From Bacteroidales bacterium (GTDB taxonomy: Bacteria > Bacteroidota > Bacteroidia > Bacteroidales > F082): 64,000 nt of DNA. The stretch is from contig JALNZU010000003.1 in assembly GCA_023229245.1 (NCBI GenBank), positions 1 to 64,000 of the forward strand. The letters run 5' to 3'. A program made the position numbers and the translations under genes. Positions within the stretch are counted from its first letter, which is position 1; each line of letters starts with the position of its first letter. A model generated the notes under the pieces. That model had not been told where the DNA came from and did not search any database. It worked only from the letters and a program-made list of their open reading frames with translations. Positions 9,131 to 18,060 of the stretch are shown one piece after another.

Positions 9131-11086
9131 TTATTTCTTAATAAACTTTTGTCCATTGATAAAATACATCCCTGCCGGTAATTCTGAAACATCTATGGTT
9201 AGCTCGTTATTTTTGGCAACAGTTTTAAAAACTATTTCACCATATGTATTTGTGATGATGAGTTCGGTTTTTAGAGAAATGCCTTTGATAGTTAGCAAAC
9301 CAGTTGCCGGATTAGGATAAATTTTTATTCTATTGTTCTCTATATCAGCCACAGCCATTTCATAATCGAAGTTTGCCACTATGTTTCTGTTTTCGATGGC
9401 GACAAAAGTGTATTCCGTATCGTTGGAAACTTCAGTTCCGTCTTCTGTCCAGTTGACAAACGAATAGTCTGCATTGGCAAATGCAGAAACTGTAACTGAG
9501 GCTCCATAATTATAAATACCTCCGCCAGTGGTTGTTCCTCCTTCAGCGGGTTCAGATGAGGTAGTTATTTCATAGGTGGCTATTTCTTCAAAATTGGCTA
9601 CTAAATCTCTGTTTTCGGTAACGATAAAAGTGTATTCCGTATGGTTGGAAACTTCAGTTCCGTCTTCTGTCCAGTTGATAAACGAATAGTCTGCATTGGC
9701 AAATGCAGAGACTGTAACGGATGTTCCATACTCAAAGACGCCGCCACCTGATGTTGTCCCACCCTCCTCCGGATTGGATGAGGTAATGATTTCGTAGGTA
9801 AGTATGTCCGGTCCTGATAGTTTGACTATCCAAACATCCGCACCCCCATGATTGTCGCTGACATCTCCATCATTAGAATAACTGTACCCAGCCACTATAT
9901 AACCACCATCCGAAGTTTGTTGTATGGAATATGCAGCGTCTGGATTACTTCCTCCTAAGCATTTTTGCCATTGAATACTCCCAGTATTATCCAGTTTCAC
10001 TATCCAATAATCACCGGCATCGTGGTTTCCTCTGACATCGCCATCAATTGACGTACTCATTCCCGCTACTATATACCCGCTGTCGGTGGTTTGTTGAATA
10101 GAGTATGCGATGTCAATACCACTCCCCCCTAAGGATTTTTGCCATTCAATGTTGCCGCTGTCATCCAATTTCACTATCCAATAATCAGTTTCACCGTGAT
10201 TCCCACTTACATCTCCATCATTGGAATGACTATATCCTGCCACGATATATCCTCCATCAGAAGTTTGCTGTGTGGAATGTGCCCATTCAACACTACTTCC
10301 TCCAAGAGATTTTTGCCATTGAATATTGCCGGTATCATCTAATTTTACTACCCAATAATCATCATAACCATGATTCCCGCTGACATCACCATTATTGGAA
10401 TAACTCCATCCGGCCACGATATAGCCACCATCGGTGGTCTGTTGTATGGAGTATGCCCACTCACCCTCACTTCCTCCTAAGGGTTTTTGCCATTGAATAT
10501 TGCCTGTATCATCCAATTTCACCACCCAATAATCACTTGCACCATGATTTCCGCTGGCATCGCCGTTATTAGAATAACTATATCCAGCTGTGATATAACC
10601 GCCATCTATAGTTTGTTGTATGGATTGTGCCTTTTCAATACTACTTCCTCCAAGAGATTTTTGCCATTGAATATTGCCTGTATCATCCAATTTCACCACC
10701 CAATAATCATCATAACCATGATTCCCACTAACATCGCCATCATTAGATTCAGTCATACCCGCAACTATGTACCCCCCATCAGAAGTTTGTTGAATAGCAT
10801 ATGCGATATCAAACTCACTCCCCCCTAAGCATTTTTGCCACTGAATATTTCCTGTATCATTTAATTTGACTATCCAGTAATCCCATTCTCCGTGATTCCC
10901 GCTTACGTCGCCATCATTGGAATAACTGTTTCCTGCAACGATATAACCTCCATCTGAAGTTTGTTGAATAGAGCGTGCTTCATCAAAGTAACTTCCACCT
11001 AAGGATTTTTGCCATTCGATTTCAGGCGCCTGTGCATAAAGCAGAGTAACCGAAAAGAGTGTTACTGTTAAAAATAAATGTTTCAT
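9131..11086 (-). CDS. T9SS-secreted seven-repeat protein with two InlB-B-type repeats
   Basis: Secreted protein of 651 aa: signal peptide identical to that of the gene at 6892-9084 (MKHLFLTVTLFSVTLLYAQ), seven ~58-residue repeats, two InlB-B-like repeats (one of the NPEEGGTTSGGG type, one of the EPAEGGTTTGGG type, in the opposite order to the neighbour), and a 'B'-variant sorting domain with an 'A'-like NPATG. The identical leader and shuffled B-repeats point to gene conversion or unequal crossing-over with the neighbouring copy. Expected location is the outer surface; ligand unknown. Confidence 0.88.
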   Translation of the reverse strand: MKHLFLTVTLFSVTLLYAQAPEIEWQKSLGGSYFDEARSIQQTSDGGYIVAGNSYSNDGDVSGNHGEWDYWIVKLNDTGNIQWQKCLGGSEFDIAYAIQQTSDGGYIVAGMTESNDGDVSGNHGYDDYWVVKLDDTGNIQWQKSLGGSSIEKAQSIQQTIDGGYITAGYSYSNNGDASGNHGASDYWVVKLDDTGNIQWQKPLGGSEGEWAYSIQQTTDGGYIVAGWSYSNNGDVSGNHGYDDYWVVKLDDTGNIQWQKSLGGSSVEWAHSTQQTSDGGYIVAGYSHSNDGDVSGNHGETDYWIVKLDDSGNIEWQKSLGGSGIDIAYSIQQTTDSGYIVAGMSTSIDGDVRGNHDAGDYWIVKLDNTGSIQWQKCLGGSNPDAAYSIQQTSDGGYIVAGYSYSNDGDVSDNHGGADVWIVKLSGPDILTYEIITSSNPEEGGTTSGGGVFEYGTSVTVSAFANADYSFINWTEDGTEVSNHTEYTFIVTENRDLVANFEEIATYEITTSSEPAEGGTTTGGGIYNYGASVTVSAFANADYSFVNWTEDGTEVSNDTEYTFVAIENRNIVANFDYEMAVADIENNRIKIYPNPATGLLTIKGISLKTELIITNTYGEIVFKTVAKNNELTIDVSELPAGMYFINGQKFIKK

Positions 11087-11132
11087 TTGTATTAATTTTA
11101 AATTATTATACTAACACAAGCCGTTCTACAGC

Positions 11133-12641
11133 TTATTTCTTAATAAACTTTTGTCCATTGATAAAATATATCCCTGCCGATAATTCTGAAACATCTATGG
11201 TTAGCTCGTTATTTTTGGCAACAGTTTTAAAAACTATTTCACCATATGTATTTGTGATGATGAGTTCGATTTTTGGGGAGACATCTTTGATGGTGATCAA
11301 ATTGGTAGCCGGGTTGGGATACACTGAAAAAATAGTTTTATTGAAGGTTTCATTTATTCCAACAGATCCTGTTAGTTTGACTATCCAAAAGTCGCCAAAC
11401 CCGTGATTTCCACTCACGTCCCCATCATTTGACCAACTGTTGCCTGCAAGAATATATCCGCCATCAGCAGTCAGTTGCATGTCGTAGGCTCCATCGGGAT
11501 AACTTCCGCCTAAAGTCTTTTGCCATTCAATATTGCCGCTTTCATCCAATTTTATTACCCAATAATCATTATTACCGTGATTTCCAATCACGTCTCCATC
11601 ATCAGAAAAACTTTCACCTGCTGCCAAATATCCGCCATCAAGGGTTTGCCGGATGACAGTTAGCTGATCAAAATTGCTGCCCCCAAAAGATTTTTGCCAT
11701 TGGATATCTCCAGTCGCATTCAATTTCACTACCCAGTAGTCATAATCCCCATGATTGCCGCTTACATCCCCATCGTTGGAACTGCTGTTTCCACCAAAGA
11801 TATATCCGCCGTCCGGAGTTTGTTGTATGGAAGTAGCATAGTCATCCCCACTGCCGCCATAAGATTTCTCCCATTGGATAGTACCATTTTGATCTAATTT
11901 AACTATCCAGACATCCCCTTCTCCTTTATTGACACTCACATCGCCATCGTTGGAATAGCTTACTCCTGCAACGATGAACCCACCATCGGATGTTTGCTGT
12001 ATTTCGGTGGCATAGTCGCCTTCACTTCCACCGTAAGATTTTTCCCATTGGATAGTACCATCGGCACTTAATTTAATAATCCAATAATCACTATCTCCAT
12101 GATTTCCGCTGACGTCGCCATCATTGGAATAGCTGTATCCTGATACAATAAAACCGCCATCGGTGGTCTGTTGCATGGAATAGAGCCATTCATCCTGACT
12201 GCCACCTAATGTTTTCTGCCATTGAATGTCGCCATTACTATCCAATTTTACAATCCAGATATCTCCTTCTCCATGATTCCCACTGACATCCCCATCATTG
12301 GAATACGAAAACCCGGCCAGGATATAGCCCTCATCAGAAGTCTGTTGAATGGAGTTTGCTTCCTCCCAATCACTTCCACCTAATGACTTTTGCCATTGAA
12401 TGGTACCAGTATCGTCCAACTTTACAATCCAATAATCACTTTCGCCGTGATTCCCACTAACATCTCCATCATTAGAATAACTGTATCCTGCAACGATATA
12501 TCCTCCATCAGTTGTTTGCCAAATAGAATTCGCCAGGTCATAACTACTCCCCCCTAAGGATTTTTGCCATTCAACTTCAGGTACTTGTGCATAAAGCAAG
12601 GTAACAGAAAAAAGTGCTACCATTAAAAATAAATTTTTCAT
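11133..12641 (-). CDS. T9SS-secreted seven-repeat protein, first gene of the array
   Basis: Secreted protein of 502 aa, the first gene of the minus-strand array. Two ATG codons are adjacent (12642-12644 and 12639-12641); the second gives the MKNLFL start shared by the family and is preferred. It has a signal peptide (LLYAQ), seven ~58-residue repeats, no InlB-B repeat, and a mosaic sorting domain ('A'-like GINETFN, VYPNPAT, then 'B'-like NTYGEIVFKT). The 196 bp upstream (12642-12837) are very AT-rich, differ from the 46-bp array spacers, and must hold the array promoter. They contain the palindrome TGATATATATCA at 12697-12708, but no convincing -33/-7 pair was found. Confidence 0.87.
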   Translation of the reverse strand: MKNLFLMVALFSVTLLYAQVPEVEWQKSLGGSSYDLANSIWQTTDGGYIVAGYSYSNDGDVSGNHGESDYWIVKLDDTGTIQWQKSLGGSDWEEANSIQQTSDEGYILAGFSYSNDGDVSGNHGEGDIWIVKLDSNGDIQWQKTLGGSQDEWLYSMQQTTDGGFIVSGYSYSNDGDVSGNHGDSDYWIIKLSADGTIQWEKSYGGSEGDYATEIQQTSDGGFIVAGVSYSNDGDVSVNKGEGDVWIVKLDQNGTIQWEKSYGGSGDDYATSIQQTPDGGYIFGGNSSSNDGDVSGNHGDYDYWVVKLNATGDIQWQKSFGGSNFDQLTVIRQTLDGGYLAAGESFSDDGDVIGNHGNNDYWVIKLDESGNIEWQKTLGGSYPDGAYDMQLTADGGYILAGNSWSNDGDVSGNHGFGDFWIVKLTGSVGINETFNKTIFSVYPNPATNLITIKDVSPKIELIITNTYGEIVFKTVAKNNELTIDVSELSAGIYFINGQKFIKK

Positions 12642-12837
12642 CATAGTATGTTTTTAAGGTTAAAAAAAAGATTAGTTGTTTTTACTGTTTTAGTTCTGAT
12701 ATATATCAATATATAAGATTGATTGTGAAAGATATATTTGATATTTTTTAATTAAGAAATTATTATTTAAAATATTTGAGTTATATCATAATAAACCTAT
12801 TTGAAATTTATTAAATAATTGTTGTTTGAAGTTGTGA

Positions 12838-13908
12838 TTATTGTTGAACTACAAAAACAGATGTAGCAAATGATTCTTTTGCATCATTGAATAAATTTTC
12901 AGCAACTCCATTTGTCCATAATATGGCAAGGTGTTTATTGTTTTCGTATTCATTCCCAACTATATACACATTTTCCTCTGAAACAAATACTGAACATGCC
13001 TTTGCCTTGTTTAAACCATTGGTTAACTTCTGAGCAATTCCATTTTTCCATAATCTGGCTATAGTTTTTTGTCCGGTATCTTCATACCCCACAGCAAATA
13101 CATCACCTTCATACACATAAACGGAGTTTATGCAAGCATTGATCATCCCATTGGTTAAAGGTTGCTCTATACCGTTTTTCCATATTTTGGCTATCAGGTT
13201 TCCTCCCCAGTCTTCAGCAAACTCTTCACCAACCATATATACATCATTGTCCCACACAAATATGGAGTTCAGATAAGCTCCTTTTGAACCGTCAGTCAGG
13301 TTTATAGCTTTCCCGTTTTCCCACATTTTTGCCTTATCTTTTGTGGTACCGTTGAGTTCGTAACCTGCTAAATACACATCTTTATCAGATACATAGATTG
13401 ATAAAGGGATAGAGTTTTTACAACCATCATATAAGTGTTGGTCTATCCCATTTTTCCAGACTTTAGCCTTACAATACGTAGCATTATATTCGAATCCGGC
13501 TACATACACATCATTCTCAGCAACATAAACCGAAACTGCTTCGGAATTATTTTTTCCATCGGTTAAGTAGTGTACTATCCCGTTTTTCCATACTACAGCT
13601 CTAACCGATCCATTTGACTGAATTATCTTTCCTGCTACATACACATCATTATTAAAGACAAATACTGATAATGCAAATGAATTCTGCGATCCATCAGCTA
13701 AGGTATGCTCCATTCCATTCTTCCATACTTTGGCTGTCGTTTTATTTCCATCATACTCATATCCTGCGACATACACTTCAGCATTATCATACAAACCAAA
13801 TACAGCATACTCTTCAGCTGAATTAGAGAACACTTGAAAAATGATTAGATTTATCAGTATGCAAATCAAAAAAAATACATACTTTTTAGGTTGAATCAGA
13901 TATCTCAT
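12838..13908 (-). CDS. Membrane-anchored or exported seven-repeat (propeller-like) protein
   Basis: Protein of 356 aa, unrelated in sequence to the array next door but built on the same plan. An N-terminal hydrophobic segment (about residues 10-28) serves as signal peptide or anchor. Seven repeats of ~45 residues follow, each with (D)VY(V/L)AGxE, AK(V/I)WKNG, LT(D)G and SV(F/Y)V. The ending VVQQ leaves no room for a T9SS sorting domain. Seven equal units suggest a seven-bladed propeller. It has its own transcription context: it lies downstream of the terminator at 14029-14067 and 196 bp upstream of the array. The role is not recognisable; the repeat looks like those found in Bacteroidota proteins annotated only as hypothetical. 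Confidence 0.75.
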   Translation of the reverse strand: MRYLIQPKKYVFFLICILINLIIFQVFSNSAEEYAVFGLYDNAEVYVAGYEYDGNKTTAKVWKNGMEHTLADGSQNSFALSVFVFNNDVYVAGKIIQSNGSVRAVVWKNGIVHYLTDGKNNSEAVSVYVAENDVYVAGFEYNATYCKAKVWKNGIDQHLYDGCKNSIPLSIYVSDKDVYLAGYELNGTTKDKAKMWENGKAINLTDGSKGAYLNSIFVWDNDVYMVGEEFAEDWGGNLIAKIWKNGIEQPLTNGMINACINSVYVYEGDVFAVGYEDTGQKTIARLWKNGIAQKLTNGLNKAKACSVFVSEENVYIVGNEYENNKHLAILWTNGVAENLFNDAKESFATSVFVVQQ

Positions 13909-14028
13909 AATATCTTGGTTTTTTAGTTGTTTTTATAAAATTTGACCTATTGATTGGAATCAAGTGGCAAAGTGAAGCAAAAAGAACAGCCCACACAATC
14001 ACATAAATGGATGAATTTGTGTGAGCAT

Positions 14029-14067
14029 AAAAAAGGCCTCAATGGATGATCACCATCAAAGGCCTCT
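14029..14067 (-). terminator. Rho-independent terminator after the response regulator gene
   Basis: Read on the minus strand, a stem begins with GAGGCCTTTGATGG, loops at TGATCAT and closes with CCATTGAGGCC, followed directly by a run of six T. It lies just downstream of the response-regulator stop at 14090. A second inverted repeat (CACACAA / TTGTGTG, 13992-14023) follows and may extend it. Confidence 0.75.
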
Positions 14068-14089
14068 GACAAAAAGGAACAAGTAGTTT

Positions 14090-14710
14090 TTAAACGATTT
14101 TATCTTTTAGAGCTATTGCGACTGCTTCTCTACCACAATTTACATGAAGCTTGCTATAGATATTTTTGATGTGAGAACGGACAGTGTTGATGCTGACAAA
14201 AATCTCATTAGCTATCATTTTATAGCTGTATCCGGCTACTAAATATTTTAACACCTTTTTTTCCTGAGGTGAAAGGTCGTATTTATTTGTTTTGTGGAAG
14301 CTATGTAATACTTTACGGGCTATACCTGGCGACATAGGTGCACCACCGGTTAATGCATCTTCAATAGCATCAATAAGTTGTACAAAAGATGTGTTTTTTA
14401 TAATATATCCATTTGCACCGGCGCATAAACTCTCAAACAATCTGTCATCATCTTCAAACACAGTGTACATGATTATTACCATGTCGGGATATTTCTCCTT
14501 GATCAGTTGAACTCCTTGTATGCCGTTTACTACCGGCATGTCAATATCCATGATGATTATATCAGGGATTGTTTTTTCAACTATTTGCAGTACATTTTCA
14601 CAATTGGCAAAATCGCCTGCAATAGTATAATTATTTACACCCTGCAACAAAACTTTTATAGAGTTTCTAAGCGTTTCATTGTCTTCAAAGACGAGAATTT
14701 TAGTTTCCAT
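14090..14710 (-). CDS. NarL/LuxR-family response regulator
   Basis: Two-component response regulator of 206 aa. The receiver domain (residues 1-120) has an acidic pocket in FEDN (E9/D10), the phospho-acceptor Asp55 in IIIMDIDMP, and the conserved Lys105 in YIIKNTS. The C-terminal LuxR-type helix-turn-helix (about 143-203) has the usual LSPQEKKVLKYLVAGYS and SINTVRSHIKNIYSKL segments, so it is a DNA-binding transcription regulator. The sensor kinase gene lies immediately upstream on the same strand (135 bp between them) and is the obvious partner. Plausible targets are the adjacent secreted-protein genes, but this is only an inference from position. Confidence 0.93.
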   Translation of the reverse strand: METKILVFEDNETLRNSIKVLLQGVNNYTIAGDFANCENVLQIVEKTIPDIIIMDIDMPVVNGIQGVQLIKEKYPDMVIIMYTVFEDDDRLFESLCAGANGYIIKNTSFVQLIDAIEDALTGGAPMSPGIARKVLHSFHKTNKYDLSPQEKKVLKYLVAGYSYKMIANEIFVSINTVRSHIKNIYSKLHVNCGREAVAIALKDKIV

Positions 14711-14807
14711 ACTGACTTTTCTTGAACGTAAACCGGCACTCAGGAGTGATACCCCCTACTGATCACTATCAATTTACTTAAACCCATTGATACTTACCTA
14801 TTTATTG

Positions 14808-14815
14808 CAAAGCTA
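14808..14815 (-). promoter_or_regulatory. Possible Bacteroidota -7 element upstream of the response regulator
   Basis: On the minus strand TAGCTTTG matches the TAnnTTTG -7 consensus; no clear -33 TTTG was found. It lies between the kinase stop and the regulator ATG, so the regulator could be transcribed separately. The resulting leader of ~90 nt contains an inverted repeat AGTGAT / ATCACT (14745-14767). Confidence 0.35.
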
Positions 14816-14845
14816 CTAATATAATTCAGCTATGCCCTCCTCCTT

Positions 14846-17800
14846 TTATGTGATTTTTATGTCAAGTTGAACAGCGGTTCCCATATTTTGTTTGCTAATG
14901 ATGGATAAGTTCCAATGATGAGCTTCGGCCCGGTTATACATGTTTTTCAACCCATTATTTTGCTGCGATTTTCGTTCACAACCTCCTATACCATCGTCAA
15001 TTATACTAAGCGACAATATCTTATCTGTTGTGTGTACTATAATTTTAACCTTTTTGGCAAATGCATGTTTGGCGATATTATGCACAGCTTCTTTAGTTAT
15101 CATCAAAAGGTCATGGCGTTCTTCCATATTCATTTTAACCTCTTTTAAAGGATTGATAGATGCTTCTAATTCGATTTGCTTTGGTTCAAGCAACTCAGTT
15201 GTAAAGCGCAGCAAACGAGCAATGGTATTTTCCAATGAATCGTTTTCCGGATCAATGCTCCAAATAATATCCCGCATATTTTGAACTATGGTTTCACTTT
15301 CGGTTTGGATACGGCTTAAATAATCCATCTTTTTATCTTCTTCCAAACCGCCTTTCCTAACTATTTGACTCATCAAGCTGATGTTGGTCATACGCGAACC
15401 TATGTCATCATGTAGATTTCGTGAAATTCGAACACGCATGGTTTCAATTTTCAGCAATTGTATAATCTTGCCTTTATACCATGCATAGGTTATGCCGAAA
15501 ACACCTATCAGACATAACAGATAAAACCAAATAGTTTTTGTGAATGGTGAGATAATTTCAAAGTCAAACTCAGCCATATTTATGCTCCAGTCTTCACCAT
15601 TTCGAGCTCCACGGATAATCAGGTGATATAGTCCGGGCTCTAATCCGGCAAAATTAATCTGTCGTTGGTTTCCAATATTTATCCATGTGGTGTCTTCTTT
15701 TCTCAACCGATACGAATACATATTGTCACTGCCGTTGTCTAAATTTATTCCTGTAAAAGATACCGTAATATTATTTTTGTGCCAGGGGAGCCTAACAAGC
15801 CGATTTGGGTAGTATTTTATCTCTTCATTATTGATCCGTACATCGGTTAATTTAACTTTCATAGCAGCTTTCTTCTGGAGTACCGAATCAGGATAAAACC
15901 ACACCACTCTGCCATATGTTCCTATAACAATTTTATGGGTAGCTTCGTCTTGTGTGATCGAGGGAAAATATATTTCCGGCAGACCGTCTTTAGGCAAAAA
16001 ACTTCGTATCATCTCAGTAGTCGGATTAAAACAAAAAACGCCCTGTAAAGTATTCAGCCATAAATTTCCTTTAGTATCTTTCTGAATACCATGTATAAAC
16101 ACATTCTCTAAACCATAGTCTTCACCATATAAAGTAGTTTGATCTGACAACATATCAAACTTGACTAAACCCATCATATTTATGCCGTACCAGAAACAAT
16201 CGGCTGTTTTATCCAAATAAAATCCACCCGTTGCACTTAAAGCTGTTTTTGAAAACTCGGGGATGATCACTTTTTCAAACTGCTGTTTTTTTCTATCCCA
16301 TTTCCCCGGATGAGCTAACGCATCGCTCACAAACCAAAGGTCGCCACGTTTATCTTCTCCTATTGCGTAAGGATAGCGAAAAGGAAACGAATTTTCGCCT
16401 TTGGGATAATAGTCGAATTGCCCGTTATCAGTATGATATGCACACATACCACCTTCTGAGGCAGTACCCATCCACACTATGCCATAACTATCGGTAAATT
16501 GAGTTGTAATAGTGGCATAATCAAGGATATCGGGATGAGGCTGAAGCAAACGACCAGAATGATGACTTTTTTGATGATACCAAAAAAGTCCGTTTTGCGT
16601 ACCTATCCAAAGTGTGTCTTCATGGTGTTGTCGGATATTCCATATCATGTTTTCTCTCCGCTCACCATCACCCAAAGAAAACTGCTGGCTATGCCCGGTG
16701 ATGGCATCAATTTCATACAATCCGTTTCCGTATGTACCAATTATCCATTGCTTGTCTTTCAATAACAAATAATTGGCTTCTTCAGCAATCAGCTTTTTCA
16801 TACTGGCATCAAATAGTTTTATCGTATGAAAATGTTGTTTTTGAGCTATTACTTTCACTAAGCCACCTTTATCAAAGGTAATCATCCAAATATTTCTATC
16901 TGCATCCTGATACCACTTTTTAATCTTATAATCACTTAGATAAACGCTGTCTTCAATAGATACAGACAAGCTGGTATCTGATTGATGTATTTTGAGCCAT
17001 CTAAGACCGCCTTGACTACAAAATAAAGCTGTCTGCTTGCTATCGTCGTCGAAAATTTCCAGGAAATCAGGATAGTTATCAGGTTCAAAAGCCTGAAACA
17101 CTGTTTGTTTAGTATCAAAGTCATAGATCATTACTTGTCGTTTGCTATTCATGAAACAGAATAAATATCGGTGTTTGACAAAAAACAATTTACTGGTTGG
17201 AAGTGTATTCAGCGCATGTAGCAGTTCGTTATTACCATCCCATATTTGGAGCGTATTATTTTCGGTTGACCAAATAGTATATTTCCCATCTAACGCGAAT
17301 AAGATTAAACTATCTTTTAAAATAAGGAAGTTGGTAGCATAATTGAGCCGTTTGTCACCTATATCATCAATGGAATATGGCGAATGAAGTGTATGCAGTA
17401 CGTTGAATCGGGCATCAAGATAATACACGGAAACAGGTGTTACTACACAGAAATTACCATGGTCATCTTTCTCAAGAAAATGTATCTCTTCCGCATAATC
17501 TCCCCATACCGTATCCTTAGGCAATGACACTTTCTGAAATGTAAGTGTTCGAGTATCAAGTAATGCAATTCCTTTATTAGTTGCTACCGCAATGTGAAAG
17601 CTATCCACAGCAAGCAATCGCATTACGATATTTCCGGGCAGAGACAGGGTATCATTTTGTTTGAAAAACTGTTTCATTTCTACTCCATCAAAACGTCTGA
17701 GCCCATAATTGGAAGCCATCCATAAGAAACCATAACTATCACACAATACATCTTGTAAGTTGATAGAAAGGCCTTCAGAAGAGCTGATCTTTTCAACATA

Positions 17801-17884
17801 TTGATAAGGTGACTGAGCCTGTATCCAGATGGATGTCACCAGCATGCTAACCATAGTAATGAAAACAAAATGCCTGATTTTCAT
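14846..17884 (-). CDS. Reg_prop / Y_Y_Y sensor histidine kinase (HisKA_3 type)
   Basis: Membrane sensor kinase of 1012 aa. Signal peptide or first membrane segment at about residues 5-24. A large periplasmic region of ligand-binding 'reg_prop' propeller repeats follows (for example YGFLWMASNYGLRRFDG near the start and DTLWIGTQNGLFWY). Then come a Y_Y_Y domain (about 690-775, SYRLRKEDTTW...GLEPGLYHLIIRG) and a transmembrane helix (about 782-800, WFYLLCLIGVFGITYAWY). The cytoplasmic part has the HisKA_3 box RNLHDDIGSRM with His at about residue 825, the N-box TKEAVHNIAKHA and the ATP-lid motif DDGIGG. It should phosphorylate the NarL-type regulator encoded just downstream. The stimulus is unknown; relatives in Bacteroidota often sense extracellular polymers. 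Confidence 0.93.
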   Translation of the reverse strand: MKIRHFVFITMVSMLVTSIWIQAQSPYQYVEKISSSEGLSINLQDVLCDSYGFLWMASNYGLRRFDGVEMKQFFKQNDTLSLPGNIVMRLLAVDSFHIAVATNKGIALLDTRTLTFQKVSLPKDTVWGDYAEEIHFLEKDDHGNFCVVTPVSVYYLDARFNVLHTLHSPYSIDDIGDKRLNYATNFLILKDSLILFALDGKYTIWSTENNTLQIWDGNNELLHALNTLPTSKLFFVKHRYLFCFMNSKRQVMIYDFDTKQTVFQAFEPDNYPDFLEIFDDDSKQTALFCSQGGLRWLKIHQSDTSLSVSIEDSVYLSDYKIKKWYQDADRNIWMITFDKGGLVKVIAQKQHFHTIKLFDASMKKLIAEEANYLLLKDKQWIIGTYGNGLYEIDAITGHSQQFSLGDGERRENMIWNIRQHHEDTLWIGTQNGLFWYHQKSHHSGRLLQPHPDILDYATITTQFTDSYGIVWMGTASEGGMCAYHTDNGQFDYYPKGENSFPFRYPYAIGEDKRGDLWFVSDALAHPGKWDRKKQQFEKVIIPEFSKTALSATGGFYLDKTADCFWYGINMMGLVKFDMLSDQTTLYGEDYGLENVFIHGIQKDTKGNLWLNTLQGVFCFNPTTEMIRSFLPKDGLPEIYFPSITQDEATHKIVIGTYGRVVWFYPDSVLQKKAAMKVKLTDVRINNEEIKYYPNRLVRLPWHKNNITVSFTGINLDNGSDNMYSYRLRKEDTTWINIGNQRQINFAGLEPGLYHLIIRGARNGEDWSINMAEFDFEIISPFTKTIWFYLLCLIGVFGITYAWYKGKIIQLLKIETMRVRISRNLHDDIGSRMTNISLMSQIVRKGGLEEDKKMDYLSRIQTESETIVQNMRDIIWSIDPENDSLENTIARLLRFTTELLEPKQIELEASINPLKEVKMNMEERHDLLMITKEAVHNIAKHAFAKKVKIIVHTTDKILSLSIIDDGIGGCERKSQQNNGLKNMYNRAEAHHWNLSIISKQNMGTAVQLDIKIT

Positions 17885-18060
17885 GGGCTGATTAATAAAG
17901 AAAAGACATGCATTCTACTTCAATTTCTCCTAAAAGCTGAAAAAGTGTAGGTTGGTTTTGGTTTGCTGTTACGCTATACTAAATCAGATGTCAAATGAAC
18001 ATATTTTTTTGTTAAAAAAAACCCAATTTTTTAAAAATGTTTGGCGGTATCTATAGAAAA

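Larger units (their letters stand above)
392..11132. repeat. Seven near-identical 46-bp spacers between array genes
   Basis: The spacers at 392-437, 2175-2220, 3733-3778, 5291-5336, 6846-6891, 9085-9130 and 11087-11132 are all exactly 46 bp and differ at only a few positions. Every copy contains the 13-nt near-palindrome TAATTTTAAATTA next to the start codon. Most contain TTGTACTAATACAA, an inverted repeat with 5-bp arms. No Shine-Dalgarno sequence is present; the AT-rich stretch next to the ATG is typical of Bacteroidota translation starts. The conserved length implies that gene plus spacer is the duplication unit, or that the spacer is a selected translation or processing signal. Confidence 0.85.

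Noticed and set aside
1..12641. CRISPR or satellite repeats, because of the strong periodicity
   Set aside because: The periodicity is codon-level protein repeats of ~58 residues in continuous reading frames, not short direct repeats with spacers.
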